Assembly: GCF_000153485.2 (NCBI RefSeq)
Contig: NC_018721.1
Span: 3,100,001-3,164,000, forward strand
DNA: 64,000 nt
Direction of reading: 5' to 3'
From: Psychroflexus torquis ATCC 700755
Lineage (GTDB): Bacteria > Bacteroidota > Bacteroidia > Flavobacteriales > Flavobacteriaceae
The notes under the pieces are model-generated. The model did not search any database, was not told the DNA's origin, and worked only from the letters and a program-made list of their open reading frames with translations. Below are positions 45,568 to 53,495 of this stretch, piece by piece; the first letter of the stretch is position 1; the number at the start of each line of letters is the position of its first letter. A program made the translations under genes and the position numbers.

Positions 45568-46536
45568 ATGTATGAATATAAAGAAACTATTGGAGTTGAC
45601 ATCAGCAAAGATGTTTTTGATGTTCACGGCATTACTACAGGTCATAATTAGTATAAAAATGATGAGTCAGGTTTTAAGGGGTTTCTTAAAAGATTACCTG
45701 CTCATTGTTTAGTAGCCATGGAAGCTAGAGGCTATTATCATTACGGACTCGCTCAGTTTCTTTACAAGAATGAAGTGGTAGTCTCTGTCATAGACCCTTT
45801 AATAATAAAGCGTTTTATACAAATGAAATTAGCAAAAATAAAAACAGATAAGAGTGATGCTAAAATGATTTGTGAATTTGCCTTAATTAACCAAGTGCCC
45901 TTATATGCTGATTTAACAGATGTACAAAGTGAATGTTTACACTTATTTAGAGTGCTAGATAATTTTATAAAACATCGTACTGCACCCAAGAATAAAATGC
46001 ACGGAGAAGAAGTATTAGGTATTCCATCAAAGTTCACATATCGATCTTTAAGACGAAACAAGAAGCAGTATGATAGTGAGATAAAAGCTATTGAAGAAAA
46101 GATTCTTTCTCTAGTAAAAGAGGACCAGCAACAACAACTCACATTGCTTATTAGTGTAACTGGTATAGGCCAGAAAACAGCTTTTTTTTTAATCCTAGTT
46201 ACTGATGGGTTTTCTAAGTTTGAAACAGCCTCGCAACTTTGCAGCTATGTCCGCATCACCCCAACGACTAGAGAATCTGGGAGCAGTGCGAGAGGCAGGC
46301 CACCTATAAGTAAGATGGGTAATAAAAAACTGCGAAATCTGCTGTTTTTATGTTCTTTTTAGGTCTGTAAGTACAACAAAGCATGTCGGGAACTTTATGA
46401 GCGCATAGTAAATAAAGGAAAAAGCAAGAAACTAGCCTTAATTGCCGAAGCCAACAAACTGCTCAAGCAATGTTTTGCTATCGCAAAATCTGGTAGGCTT
46501 TATAATGAAATGTACATTTCTGTTTTACCTAAATAG
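45568..46536 (+). pseudogene. IS110-family transposase, with two in-frame amber codons
   Basis: The frame from ATG 45568 reads MYEYKETIGVDISKDVFDVHG (with the first catalytic Asp of the RuvC-like DEDD domain), then TAG at 45649, YKNDESGF..., the middle KIKTDKSDAKMICEFA, then SGSSARGRPPISKMGN with the catalytic-serine region of the C-terminal domain, TAG at 46360 and a final TAG at 46534. A downstream start at 45718 would lose the first Asp. Two stops make it inactive unless read through. Confidence 0.75.
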
Positions 46537-46663
46537 GTAGAAAAAATCAATTAAAAAAGCTCAAAGAAACAGTTTTACGAATCTCTGAGTCTAGAATGCT
46601 AGTGTCTCAAAATTAATAAAGAAAAGAGTTGTTTTTACCTCAGTTCTTTGTTGGGTACAGTAA

Positions 46664-47257
46664 TTATTTTTTCCAAAATTTTTCGGCTATTTCCGCTGTT
46701 CCTATTTGGATTGTATTATTAATTATACATTTAAATCTTGATTCACTACAACCCCACATTCCGCCTTGATTTATTTCGTCTGCTACAAATTCTCTTTTTA
46801 TTAAATATTCTTTCTTTTTAATGTCAAATAAAACAAGTTCAAAACTCAAATTTAGTTTTCTGTCTTTATTTTCAGAGATATTCAAGTTATTATATTCTAT
46901 CAAATAGTCAGAATTTTTCTTTTCTTTAGTTTCAGAATCCATGTTTTTTTCTACCACAGAATATTTATTTTTTGGGAAATTTTCGTAGAGATAGAATTGT
47001 AAACTTTGCAATGTTACATTTCCTATAATTTTTTCAATAGTTAACTCTTCGATTTCCTTTTTCAGTTTTTCGTCTATTTTTCCGTTTGAACTTTCCAAAC
47101 TTCTGTTTTTTTCGTAATCTAAATATTCAGTTTTTTCAACATTTAGATTTTCCAACGTCGTAATATTCTCTGGATAAATAATTAAAAAACTACTTTTCTT
47201 ACTCTGACTAAATAGAATAAAAGGTAGAAATATAAAAATTATGATTGTTTTCTTCAT
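46664..47257 (-). CDS. Secreted or periplasmic protein of unknown function
   Basis: The 197-residue protein has a signal peptide (IIIFIFLPFILFSQ). The rest is charged, with a final conserved-looking YLIKREFVADEINQGGMWGCSES, and one disulfide is possible (CSESRFKC). No domain is recognised. It is one unit of the cassette region, bounded by the attC-like sites at 47275 and the one split by IS110 copy 1. Confidence 0.5.
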   Translation of the reverse strand: MKKTIIIFIFLPFILFSQSKKSSFLIIYPENITTLENLNVEKTEYLDYEKNRSLESSNGKIDEKLKKEIEELTIEKIIGNVTLQSLQFYLYENFPKNKYSVVEKNMDSETKEKKNSDYLIEYNNLNISENKDRKLNLSFELVLFDIKKKEYLIKREFVADEINQGGMWGCSESRFKCIINNTIQIGTAEIAEKFWKK

Positions 47258-47274
47258 TCAGTTTTTATTGTGCT

Positions 47275-47400
47275 CAACGATTAGTAAAGAAATAGTAGCC
47301 AACTGCATGGATTTTTCCTCTCAAAATACAAGAAAGTTAAAGTGGGTTACAACACTTGAATTTAGAACTGTCTTGGCTATTATTTTTATACATTGTTAAC
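47275..47400 (-). repeat. attC-like site between the secreted protein and serine hydrolase genes
   Basis: It has TCAACGATTAG at the left and TTTTATACATTGTTAAC at the right; AATAGTAGCCAA pairs imperfectly with TTGGCTATTATT. It overlaps the last codons of the serine hydrolase gene. Confidence 0.5.
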
Positions 47401-48654
47401 CACAGTTGTTCTCTTTTGTTTATTCTTTTTTCGGATTATGAAAATGGATAAACTGATAACAACGGCATAACCAATTAACAATAAACTTAAAATATATGAT
47501 TTGTTACGCATTATTACAACATAGTCAGCAATCCCTGCTTTCCAGAAAATCCATTCATCTGCAATTGATGAAGCAATATTATAATTTCCTGTTTCCAAAA
47601 TTATGATTCCATTTTTTGATTTAAGGTCAATTCTTGCTGCTGTATTAATTGCGTTATTTCCACTTCCATCGTGTCCAATTATATTAGAGTTTTGGTCATT
47701 TTGACTATAAAGATGAGAACCTAATCCATAAACGTCAATATCATTTATAAAAGTTTCAGGTTTACTCATTTCCGTAATAGTTTCTTTGGAAAGAACCGGG
47801 TTGTTTGAAACATTTGCTTCTAAAAATTTGGATAAATCTGCTGTAGACGTAAATAATGAAGCCGCTGCAAGTGCGGTAAATTTGTTCGGTTGTCTTGTTG
47901 TTCCGTTATCTTTATAAATTTGTGCTAACTGAACATTTGGTTTGTCAGTCAATACGAAGGTCGAATTTTCCATTTTCAAAGGTTCAAAAACCTCTTGTGT
48001 CATATATTCCTGAAAGGATTGACCGCTAATTTCCTCAATCAATAACTGCAATATTGTATAGCCAGCTCCCGAATACATATACTTGCTACCAGGTTCATAA
48101 CCCACTATTGCAACTCCATCAGAATATTCTGAATCTGAAGCTTTGGTTAATGATTCTTCAATTGTCTGAACGGTTTCATCTGGTGCAAAACCGTCATATC
48201 CAAGGTCGTCTACTAAGCCTGATGAATGAGAAAGCAATTTTCTGACTGTCACTTTTTTATTATCAAATCCACTTTCAGGTAGATGCCATCTTGTAAGGTA
48301 ATCATCAACTGGTTTATCCAAATCTAATTTACCTTGTTCTACCAATTTTAAGACTCCAAAAGATGTAACCCATTTACTGACAGAAGCAACTGGGAAAACA
48401 GTGTTTTCATTTACAGGTTGGTCAATAGAATGAAAAAAGTCTTTTGAAATTTTCCCATTTTCTATTAGCGCCATTGCAAAATTTCCAACGAACTCTCCAT
48501 CTATTTTTTCTTTGGTAGCCTCGATAAATGCATCAGAAGTGTTTTTGGAAGTAATGGATTTTAATAGAAATCCATTCATAGAACCATAACCGACAAAGGC
48601 TGTCCAAATTAAAATCGCCAGAATTATAAGAGCGATGTGTTTAAATGTTCTCAT
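47386..48654 (-). CDS. Serine hydrolase of the class C beta-lactamase/DD-peptidase fold
   Basis: The 422-residue protein has an N-terminal membrane helix and a C-terminal one (about 385-405). The beta-lactamase-like domain has SVSKWVTSFG (S-x-x-K, about 91-100), YSGAGYTILQLL (Y-S-G, taking the YxN place) and HDGSGNN (HxG, about 325). It may act on peptidoglycan peptides or other substrates; real beta-lactamase activity is uncertain. It starts just after a GTTGCCCACAATT cassette boundary. Confidence 0.75.
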   Translation of the reverse strand: MRTFKHIALIILAILIWTAFVGYGSMNGFLLKSITSKNTSDAFIEATKEKIDGEFVGNFAMALIENGKISKDFFHSIDQPVNENTVFPVASVSKWVTSFGVLKLVEQGKLDLDKPVDDYLTRWHLPESGFDNKKVTVRKLLSHSSGLVDDLGYDGFAPDETVQTIEESLTKASDSEYSDGVAIVGYEPGSKYMYSGAGYTILQLLIEEISGQSFQEYMTQEVFEPLKMENSTFVLTDKPNVQLAQIYKDNGTTRQPNKFTALAAASLFTSTADLSKFLEANVSNNPVLSKETITEMSKPETFINDIDVYGLGSHLYSQNDQNSNIIGHDGSGNNAINTAARIDLKSKNGIIILETGNYNIASSIADEWIFWKAGIADYVVIMRNKSYILSLLLIGYAVVISLSIFIIRKKNKQKRTTVVNNV

Positions 48655-48683
48655 TCATATTGTTTTTTTTCTTTTTTAATTGT

Positions 48684-48828
48684 GGGCAACGTTGTTGTAC
48701 AAGATTAGTTGCGTGGTTTAGCAGGTAATTTAGTGAATAAAAACTGAGTAGAAAATCCGCGAGTCCCGACGCTTCGGGATTCATAAGTAGGCTAGAACTA
48801 GCAATAAATTATATACGGCTTAAGTTTA
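48684..48828 (-). repeat. attC-like site interrupted by IS110 copy 2 (left part)
   Basis: It begins GGGCAACGTTGTTG and ends ATTATATACGG, where IS110 copy 2 starts. The end TGTTGTGCATTGGGC lies beyond the element near 50297-50310. The site has the central hairpin TCCCGACGCTTCGGGA. Rejoined it reads ATATACGG-TGTTGTGC, like the uninterrupted sites. Confidence 0.65.
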
Positions 48829-48863
48829 CAATTCATTAAATTTAGATATAAATCAGAAAGCAC

Positions 48864-49060
48864 CAAAGAGAGGAATAAGGTTATTATATACGCAGAGACT
48901 ATGATCTCGTCAATCCCGAAGCCTCGGGATAAATTCCCTCTCTTTTCTACACAGATTTCGAACTCCCGATATCTATCGGGAGTATCAGGCTTTAGACCTC
49001 GATTTTAAGCGTTGCACTGAGCTTGTTGAAGTGTCGTTGAAACTCGTGTAGTATGTACTT
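48864..49060 (+). ncRNA. Candidate bridge RNA (IS110 leader, copy 2)
   Basis: The arm CAAAGAGAGGAATAA (48864-48878) pairs with AAATTCCCTCTCTTTT (48931-48946) around TCCCGAAGCCTCGGGA (48914-48929). A second, perfect hairpin CTCCCGATA-TC-TATCGGGAG lies at 48963-48982. The outer stem sequence differs from copy 1 but still pairs. Confidence 0.5.
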
Positions 49061-49079
49061 TCAAAAAAAACATTTTGTT

Positions 49080-50265
49080 ATGATTAAAAATATTAAATAT
49101 TTTGGAATTGACATTAGTTATTTAGTGTTTGATGTTACAGATTCTGATGGTAAATAGTATCAGTTTAAAAACAATGTATCAGGCTTAAAAAAGTTCACAA
49201 AGCTCTTAAAAACAGATAGTCATTGTGTTATGGAAGCCACCGGTTATTACCACTACCAACTGGCTTACCATTTACTTGAATCTGGTATAAAAGTATCTGT
49301 AGAAAACCCATTAGCTGTAAAACGTTTTATCCAGATGAAGTTGTCAAAAATCAAGACAGATAAGAGTGATTCAAAACTTACTTGTGAGTATGCTCAAAAG
49401 GTAGATCTAAAACTGTGGAAGGGTAACACTAAGGATGAGATGGAATGTCTTCAAAACACCAGAGCCCTCTCTGTATATACAAAGCAGAGCACTATGTTAA
49501 AAAACAAATTACATGGTGAGGACGTATTGGGTGAGCCGAGTAAAGCAGTTGTAAGGTCTTTAAAACGAAGTTTAAAACAGCTTATAAAAGAGATGAAAAC
49601 CTTAGAAGATAAGTTGTTGGTTTTAGTAAAACAAGAGCATCAAGACCTATTAACTCGTTTAAAAACTAGTCCAGGTGTTATACTAAATTAGACCTATAAT
49701 GACGCAATAAATCGTTTTACCGATACGAATTCGGCACAGGCTTTTTTCGCCTGCTTTTCATCAAAAATAATTACCGTAGCTAAGGCTATGCTAGTTATTT
49801 TTGATTTCAATCAATCAAAAAACCTGTGCTGAGCTACGCCGTAGTATAATTTAATTTATTCATACGGCATTATAAATATAATTTGGTATTGGACCTAAAA
49901 CATCCATTATGTTAGTGGTTTTAACAGGTGGTTTTGATCGGTTTACAAGTGCAGCAGAATTATGTAGTTACGCAGGTTTGACACCAGTGATTAGGCAAAG
50001 TGGAAGCAGTGTAAAAGGACGACCTCGAATTAGTAAAATTGGCAATCAAAAACTTCGTAATTTATTATTTATGTGCAGTTTTAATGCTTGTAAATATAAC
50101 AAGGCTTGTAAAGATCTTTACGAGCGGATAGTAGCCAAAGGGAAGAGTAAGAAATTAGCACTTATTGCGGTATGCAATACCCTCTTAAAACAGGCCTTTG
50201 CCAACGCAAAATCAGGGTTGATATATGACAAAGAATATAAAAGTACTCTAGTGAGAAATAAATAA
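49080..50265 (+). pseudogene. IS110-family transposase, amber codon and MITE insertion
   Basis: The frame from ATG 49080 reads MIKNIKYFGIDISYLVFDV (catalytic Asp present, following K changed to Y), then TAG at 49155, then YQFKNNVSGLKK. It is open through KIKTDKSDSKLTCEYAQ until MITE copy F interrupts at 49679, between Val and Gly of a PGV-GPKTS sequence. After the MITE the frame continues with SGSSVKGRPRISKIGN, which holds the serine-domain motif, to a normal stop. It is about 55-60% identical to copy 1. Confidence 0.75.
49679..49889. repeat. MITE-like palindromic repeat, copy F (inside IS110 copy 2)
   Basis: It is 211 bp long, starts TATACTAAATTAG and ends ATAATTTGGTAT. Removing it restores the transposase codons across the junction (...PGV GPK...). 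The nested hairpins are TCAAAAATAATTACCGTAGC with GCTATGCTAGTTATTTTTGA, and CACAGG...TTTTTT with AAAAAACCTGTG. Confidence 0.82.
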
Positions 50266-50269
50266 GTTT

Positions 50270-51115
50270 TTACTTGTTTTTCGCCACAGTACTTTGTTGT
50301 GCATTGGGCTTTTTCCTCACAAGTATTAAAATCAGTCCGATAATAATAAAAGGAATACTTAAAATTTGTCCCATATTAATCATCATTCCGCTTTCAAAAT
50401 CAACTTGATTTTCTTTAAAAAATTCGATTATAAATCTTGCGGAAAATATTAAAATTAAAGCAACGCCTAAAATCAGTCCGTTTATTTTTATTTTTTTCTT
50501 CTTATAGATTAGCATTAATATTCCAAATATTAAAACATATGAGAAAGCCTCATAAAGTTGAGTTGGATGTCTTGGTATTAAATCATCTCTTTGAAAAACA
50601 ACTCCCCAATTTCCGTTTGTTGGTTTTCCATAAATTTCAGAATTCATAAAATTCCCAAACCTTATAAACGCAGCTACTATAGGTGAAACAAGTGCAATTC
50701 TATCTAAAACCGATAAGAAATTTGTTTTATACTTTTTACAATAAATTCCGATTGCAATTAAAACTCCAATTGTTCCTCCGTGACTTGCTAATCCTTGAAA
50801 TCCGATGAATTGGTATGTATCTCCTATTTTTTTAATTGGCAGTAAAATTTCGACTGGGTTTGCAAAATAATATGAAGGGTCATAAAATAAACAATGTCCG
50901 AGTCTTGCTCCCAGAAGTATTCCCACAACAACGTAAATAAATAACTTTTCTAAATTTTCAATTGGTATATTTTCTTTAATGTAAATGCGTTTCGCAACGT
51001 AATGTGCCAAAATAATTCCGGTCATAAAAAATAATCCATAATACTTTAAAGGAAAGGTTTCTGTTATCCAATAAATTACTGGGTCAAGATTCCAATTTAT
51101 AATTCTATCGTTCAT
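50270..51115 (-). CDS. lgt: Prolipoprotein diacylglyceryl transferase, in the cassette region
   Basis: The 281-residue integral membrane enzyme adds the diacylglyceryl group to lipoprotein cysteines. It has the Lgt signatures GLASHGGTIGVLIA (about 113-126) with the His-Gly-Gly, RFGNFMNSEIYGKPTNGNWG (about 152-171), and RHPTQLYEA (about 183). Seven membrane helices are expected. The C-terminal residues (...NAQQSTVAKNK) are encoded by the right end of IS110 copy 2, so the tail was probably replaced. It is likely an extra copy because Lgt is essential and normally chromosomal. Confidence 0.88.
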   Translation of the reverse strand: MNDRIINWNLDPVIYWITETFPLKYYGLFFMTGIILAHYVAKRIYIKENIPIENLEKLFIYVVVGILLGARLGHCLFYDPSYYFANPVEILLPIKKIGDTYQFIGFQGLASHGGTIGVLIAIGIYCKKYKTNFLSVLDRIALVSPIVAAFIRFGNFMNSEIYGKPTNGNWGVVFQRDDLIPRHPTQLYEAFSYVLIFGILMLIYKKKKIKINGLILGVALILIFSARFIIEFFKENQVDFESGMMINMGQILSIPFIIIGLILILVRKKPNAQQSTVAKNK

Positions 51116-51142
51116 TCGTTATCGTGAGTTTTTTTAGCCTTG

Positions 51143-51277
51143 TGTACAACGAGTTTGTGTAAGGTTATTTGCGTGTTTTAAGCAATTAATTTAGCAAATA
51201 AATCACAGATAGAATATTCCGCTGGAATGTTCGTAAGTCGGCAGTGACCAAGCAATTAATTATACACCGTGTTATGT
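51143..51277 (-). repeat. attC-like site between lgt and the 186-residue gene
   Basis: It runs from GTACAACGAGTTTGTG to ATTATACACCGTGTTATG. Internal TTCCGCTGGAA forms a central hairpin, and TTAAGCAATTAATT...CAAGCAATTAATTATA are further symmetrical blocks. Confidence 0.7.
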
Positions 51278-51284
51278 TTAGTTT

Positions 51285-51845
51285 TTATAATTCAGTTAGT
51301 TCATTAAATATATCAAAATAATGCTTTTCAGTTCTCAATTCAATTTTTAGTCTGTCATTCCTATGGTCAATTATATAAATTTCTCCAGATTTAAAAAGAG
51401 GTTCTAATATTTTATTCAGTTTAGAAATCAGTTGAGATTTATTGTTTTCCGATTCGATAATATATTTGTCGTAAATATTAAATTTTGATAATGACTTATT
51501 GAACATTAATTTAATGAAATCAGTTTTTGTTTTTTTTCTAATGAGAAATTCAGAATTGTGTGTTCCTGCTCTTTCTGTTTCCCATTCAGCCAATACGAGT
51601 AAATTCTGATGTTTTGAAGAAAGCCATAAATTTCCTGAAGAAAAAGTTGCTTTTTTATATTTCAGAGTCCAATTTTTAGGGTTTAATGTTTTTCCAAAAA
51701 TTGAGTACGACCAAGCATTATAATTTCCTTTTACTTTTCCGTTTTTTTTTGCAATAAAATGCTCAAATTCAGAACAAAATTCCTCATTCTTTATGTAGAA
51801 TGGCGAATCTTTTTCGTCTGGGGAAGCATTTGGTTTTATTATCAT
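51285..51845 (-). CDS. Unknown protein in a cassette with matching ends
   Basis: The 186-residue soluble protein is basic, with several aromatic-rich strands (NLWLSSKHQNLLVLAEWETE) and a helical C-terminal half; no known domain is recognised. The cassette is exact at both ends: the start side reads GTTATGTTTA (minus strand, plus 51864-51873) and the end side TAAACATAAC (plus 51271-51280), perfect reverse complements over 10 bases. Confidence 0.5.
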   Translation of the reverse strand: MIIKPNASPDEKDSPFYIKNEEFCSEFEHFIAKKNGKVKGNYNAWSYSIFGKTLNPKNWTLKYKKATFSSGNLWLSSKHQNLLVLAEWETERAGTHNSEFLIRKKTKTDFIKLMFNKSLSKFNIYDKYIIESENNKSQLISKLNKILEPLFKSGEIYIIDHRNDRLKIELRTEKHYFDIFNELTEL

Positions 51846-51870
51846 TTTATCGTTTTGGATAATTAAACAT

Positions 51871-52059
51871 AACGTTAAATATATGGCAAGTTGGGCAGAA
51901 AATAAGCGATTACTTTCGGTTTACCACAAGCCAGATCTTTTTATTTTGTTTTAATTTTTCTCTTTTAATACCAAATCAAAAGATTTGGCGACTTTGCAAA
52001 TAGACAACAACCATTGGATTAAGTACTAATCGCCCAATTTGCTATATATAGTGTTAGCT
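51871..52059 (-). repeat. attC-like site between the 186-residue gene and the small gene
   Basis: It is 189 bp, starting AACGTTAAATATATGGCAAG and ending GCTATATATAGTGTTAGC. The inner arms GGCAAGTTGGGC and GCCCAATTTGC pair with wobbles. The end overlaps the stop codon of the small gene. Confidence 0.6.
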
Positions 52060-52242
52060 ATTGTATTTTAAGCCTAACAGATTTTCAAATAGCTTTTGAG
52101 ATTGATTAATCAATTTGTCAATTAATTTACTGTTGACTATTACGAAGGTCACTATGTCTTCCTTTTTATCTATAAATTCTTCATATTCACAATCAAAAGA
52201 GTCATTGTTTTTTATAAAGTTGACTAATTTTTTATTATCCAT
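52054..52242 (-). CDS. Small hypothetical protein
   Basis: The 62-residue acidic/helical protein starts MDNKKLVNFIKNNDS. It stands alone between an attC-like site and the IS3 element. There is no homology that I recognise. Its stop lies in the attC-like end. It may be a short unit or a fragment. Confidence 0.4.
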   Translation of the reverse strand: MDNKKLVNFIKNNDSFDCEYEEFIDKKEDIVTFVIVNSKLIDKLINQSQKLFENLLGLKYNS

Positions 52243-52316
52243 TTTAATTATATTACCTGAATGGACTAAATTATTTCTAAGAGATTGGAATAGCTAGTAA
52301 ATTTGTGACTAATTTT

Positions 52317-53168
52317 TTAAGCTATTTTTTTAATAAATCCTCTCAATTTTATTTCCATTTCTAGAGGTGAGGAATATCCTAAACTAGAATGTAATCTTTC
52401 GGTATTATACCAATGAATGTAGCTATCAATAGACTCATATAATTGATTATATGAGGTAAATTTAAATCTATATAGCCATTCGTATTTGATTGTTTTAAAA
52501 AAGCTTTCAGCTACAGCATTGTCCCAGCAATTCCCCTTCCTACTCATACTTTGAGTTATTTTAAGGTTAAAATTGCAAATGTTAGTCATTTTATTCGAAG
52601 CATATTGCACACCTCTATCTGAATGAAAAATAAATTCTTTATGAATACTTCTTGTTTTTCGAGCATCAATCCAAGCCTTCAGAACTGTATTTTGAGTAGT
52701 CATATCTTCACTTAAAGACCATCCAACCACCTTTCTATCTGCTAAATCTATGATGGTTGTTAAGTAATTCCAATCATCATTAACTCGAATATAAGTGATG
52801 TCAGACACCCATTTCTCCCCTAATTTAAAACTAGAGAACTCTCTATTTAACTCATTTTCCTTAGTTAAATATGGATGATTAGAGTTTGTTGTAAGAACGA
52901 ATTTTCTCTTTAGAACACTTCTTAGCCCCATATCTTTCATCAGTAAACCGATGTAGGAACGAGAGTAAACCAAGCCTTCTCGTTCTAACATTTTTTGAAC
53001 CCTAGAGCTACCATAAATTTCTCTACTTTGCTCAAAAATAATTTTGATCCTCTCTTTTAGAACCGCTGTCGCTGTTTTTAAAACTACAATGTCTTTGTTT
53101 TTAAACCAATGATAATAAGCGTTCTTGCTAACTCTCATGGATTTGCACATCTTCTCTACTGGATACAT
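52317..53168 (-). CDS. IS3-family transposase OrfB (DDE integrase)
   Basis: The frame starts MYPVEKMCKSMRVSKNAYYHW and contains the HTH_21 part, then an rve integrase core with the three acidic residues: WVSDITYIRV (D), FHSDRGVQYAS (D) and NAVAESFFKTIK (E, 35 residues after the second D, typical). It is expected to be made mainly as the OrfAB fusion; its open frame extends upstream to about 53240 to join orfA. Confidence 0.9.
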   Translation of the reverse strand: MYPVEKMCKSMRVSKNAYYHWFKNKDIVVLKTATAVLKERIKIIFEQSREIYGSSRVQKMLEREGLVYSRSYIGLLMKDMGLRSVLKRKFVLTTNSNHPYLTKENELNREFSSFKLGEKWVSDITYIRVNDDWNYLTTIIDLADRKVVGWSLSEDMTTQNTVLKAWIDARKTRSIHKEFIFHSDRGVQYASNKMTNICNFNLKITQSMSRKGNCWDNAVAESFFKTIKYEWLYRFKFTSYNQLYESIDSYIHWYNTERLHSSLGYSSPLEMEIKLRGFIKKIA

Positions 53169-53200
53169 ATCAACATTCTTTAAAATGAATTGATATCTTA

Positions 53201-53479
53201 TCAGTCGCTCTTGGAGAAGATGCTCACCGCCTTTTTTAAGATGTCACGTTCCATCGTTACATTCTTTAACTCTTTCTTTAATGCTTTGAGCTCTTGAGCT
53301 TCAATAGATAACTCCTTCTTCTTTGAAAAGTCTCCAGATTTGAGCTTGTATTCTCGTTTCCAACGACCAATCATATTAAGGCTTAAATCATAATCCTCAC
53401 TAACTTGTTTTGTCTCAATACCAGAATTTAATAGTTCGACGATCATAACTTTAAATTCATTGTCATACTTTTTTACCAT
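53201..53479 (-). CDS. IS3-family OrfA (HTH)
   Basis: The 92-residue protein has a HTH_Tnp_1 domain (MVKKYDNEFKVMIVELLNSG...LSLNMIGRWKREYK) and a leucine-zipper-like tail ending ...DILKKAVSIFSKSD. The minus strand near 53239 reads TTAAAAAAGGCG, so a -1 shift on A AAA AAG gives OrfAB. Confidence 0.85.
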   Translation of the reverse strand: MVKKYDNEFKVMIVELLNSGIETKQVSEDYDLSLNMIGRWKREYKLKSGDFSKKKELSIEAQELKALKKELKNVTMERDILKKAVSIFSKSD

Positions 53480-53495
53480 AACTCAAATATAAAAT

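Larger units (their letters stand above)
45300..46653 (+). mobile_element. IS110-family element, copy 1
   Basis: The left boundary is CTTAAGTTT at 45300 and the right boundary is CAGTTCTTTGTTG near 46653, both shared with copy 2. There are no terminal inverted repeats or target duplication, as is normal for IS110. It carries a leader of about 268 bases and one decayed transposase gene. It sits inside an attC-like site. Confidence 0.7.
48829..50295 (+). mobile_element. IS110-family element, copy 2 (carrying MITE copy F)
   Basis: It starts CTTAAGTTT and ends ACAGTACTTTGTTG, as copy 1 does. It contains a leader with the candidate bridge RNA, a transposase frame broken by an amber codon, and the 211-bp MITE copy F. 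Length without the MITE is about 1.26 kb. It sits in an attC-like site in the same position as copy 1. Confidence 0.7.

Noticed and set aside
47386..48654. Serine hydrolase as an antibiotic resistance gene in an integron
   Set aside because: It has the general beta-lactamase/DD-peptidase fold with membrane helices and a YSG in place of YxN; true beta-lactamase activity is not supported by sequence alone.
34713..50265. Several genes with in-frame TAA/TAG could mean a changed genetic code
   Set aside because: Normal genes in the window end with TAG, TAA and TGA, and the interrupted genes are mobile or accessory types. Pseudogene decay explains it.
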